Part shown: positions 63,482 to 64,000 of the stretch, piece by piece
Layout: each line of letters starts with the position of its first letter
Position numbering within the stretch: position 1 is the stretch's first letter
NCBI RefSeq assembly: GCF_025195125.1
Contig: NZ_JAMGSL010000005.1
Span: 478,519-542,518, forward strand
Reading direction: 5' to 3'
DNA length: 64,000 bases
From: Streptomyces sp. Je 1-79
GTDB lineage: Bacteria > Actinomycetota > Actinomycetes > Streptomycetales > Streptomycetaceae
Program-made: the position numbers and the translations under genes
The notes under the pieces: generated by a model
The model's database searches: none
Told to the model about the DNA's origin: nothing
What the model saw: the letters and a program-made list of their open reading frames with translations, nothing else

Positions 63482-64000
63482 ATGGAGAGTTCCCCCCAGC
63501 CGCCCGCTCCTGAACCGCCCCCTCACCGGCTCGGCGAGGACGGGCTCGGCGAGCTGCTGGCCGGGCTGACCGCCGTCCGCGACGGTGACCTCTCCGTCCG
63601 CCTGCCGGGGTCCGCCGGCGGCATCCTCGGCGAGATCGCGTCCGTCTACAACGACATGGTCGACCAGCTCTCCCTGGTCACCTCCGAAGTCACCCGGGTC
63701 GCCAGCGAGGTGGGCGGACAAGGCCTCCTCGGCGGCCGGGCCCGCGAGCCGCGGGGGAGCGGGGTGTGGCGCGAACTGACCTCCGGCGTCAACACGATGG
63801 CCGACAACCTGACCTCCCAGGTCCGGTCGATCGCCCAGGTCGCCACCGCCGTCGCCCGGGGGGACCTCACCCGGAAGATCCGGGTCGACGCGCGCGGCGA
63901 GATCCTGGAGCTGAAGGAGACCATCAACACCATGGTCGACCGGCTGTCCTCCTTCGCCGAGGAGGTCACCCGGGTCGCCCGCGAGGTCGGTACGGAGGGC
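63482..64000 (+). CDS. Multi-HAMP sensor histidine kinase, 5' part
   Basis: The first 173 codons of a large protein; the frame is open to the window end. After a short Pro-rich start ([12 protein letters not shown]) it contains HAMP-like units: [19 protein letters not shown] then [20 protein letters not shown], and [19 protein letters not shown] then [20 protein letters not shown]. Such repeats are typical of Streptomyces soluble hybrid kinases with many tandem HAMP domains followed by GAF, kinase and receiver domains (OsaA-like). GAGGT precedes ATG 63482. It lies beside SigB-type sigma and anti-sigma genes, which suggests stress sensing. Confidence 0.88.
   Translation, partial: MESSPQPPAPEPPPHRLGEDGLGELLAGLTAVRDGDLSVRLPGSAGGILGEIASVYNDMVDQLSLVTSEVTRVASEVGGQGLLGGRAREPRGSGVWRELTSGVNTMADNLTSQVRSIAQVATAVARGDLTRKIRVDARGEILELKETINTMVDRLSSFAEEVTRVAREVGTEG

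Overview
The window reads as a chromosomal segment of a Streptomyces or a very close actinomycete. Base composition is strongly GC-rich, with third codon positions almost all G or C. GTG starts are common and 4-base ATGA/GTGA gene overlaps are frequent. The gene content is typical of the genus: a CebR/CebEFG cellobiose locus, monomeric isocitrate dehydrogenase, a DUF5133 protein, and a SigB-type sigma factor with several HATPase anti-sigma proteins. I see no tRNA, rRNA, CRISPR array, prophage or insertion sequence.

Left part (1-7 kb): the 3' part of an FdhF/YdeP-type molybdopterin oxidoreductase; a DyP peroxidase carrying an encapsulin-targeting tail, followed by its encapsulin shell gene; a GreA/GreB-type factor; a DUF1345 membrane protein; and a cold-shock gene with a hairpin leader followed by a DEAD-box helicase. 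7-17 kb: a flavodiiron-like MBL protein; a 1227-residue repeat protein; a membrane Ser/Thr kinase coupled to a small membrane protein with a similar outer domain; and a Tat-exported phospholipase C. 16.5-27.5 kb is sugar metabolism: a DeoR repressor divergent from an AgaS-like SIS isomerase and a class II aldolase, with a large symmetric operator between them; a VanW protein; and BglC-CebG-CebF-CebE with CebR and two perfect CebR boxes.

27.6-45.7 kb is the most unusual block. A 1520-residue protein joins a multi-pass membrane region, PAS, GGDEF and EAL domains to a PLP-dependent alpha-oxoamine-synthase-like enzyme, and is translationally coupled to a methyltransferase. Convergent to it is an eight-gene minus-strand operon for a surface glycan: a membrane-anchored TIM-barrel-like protein, GT4, a GT-C membrane transferase, a LmbE deacetylase, a degenerate thymidylate-kinase/GT4 fusion, a flippase/nucleotidyltransferase fusion, GT4 and GT2. 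All but one junction overlap by 4 bases. Another GT2 gene lies upstream.

45.8-57 kb: GH15 glucosidase, PAP2 phosphatase, NADP-isocitrate dehydrogenase with a strong terminator, an ECF-like sigma factor fused to a CAP domain facing a second CAP protein, a tandem universal stress protein, and an acyl-CoA-dehydrogenase-like flavoprotein preceded by an inverted repeat and an Rrf2 regulator. 57.6-64 kb: a glutathionyl-hydroquinone reductase-like protein, a bacterial RhoGDI-like protein, an SDR epimerase, DUF5133, then a partner-switching group (STAS, two HATPases, SigB-type sigma) and the start of a multi-HAMP sensor kinase that runs off the end.

Best candidates for something undescribed: the c-di-GMP/PLP-enzyme fusion with its methyltransferase, the sigma-CAP fusion, the RhoGDI-like protein, and the two fused enzymes inside the glycan operon. 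Small direct duplications at or just after several stop codons are a recurring oddity of this DNA.
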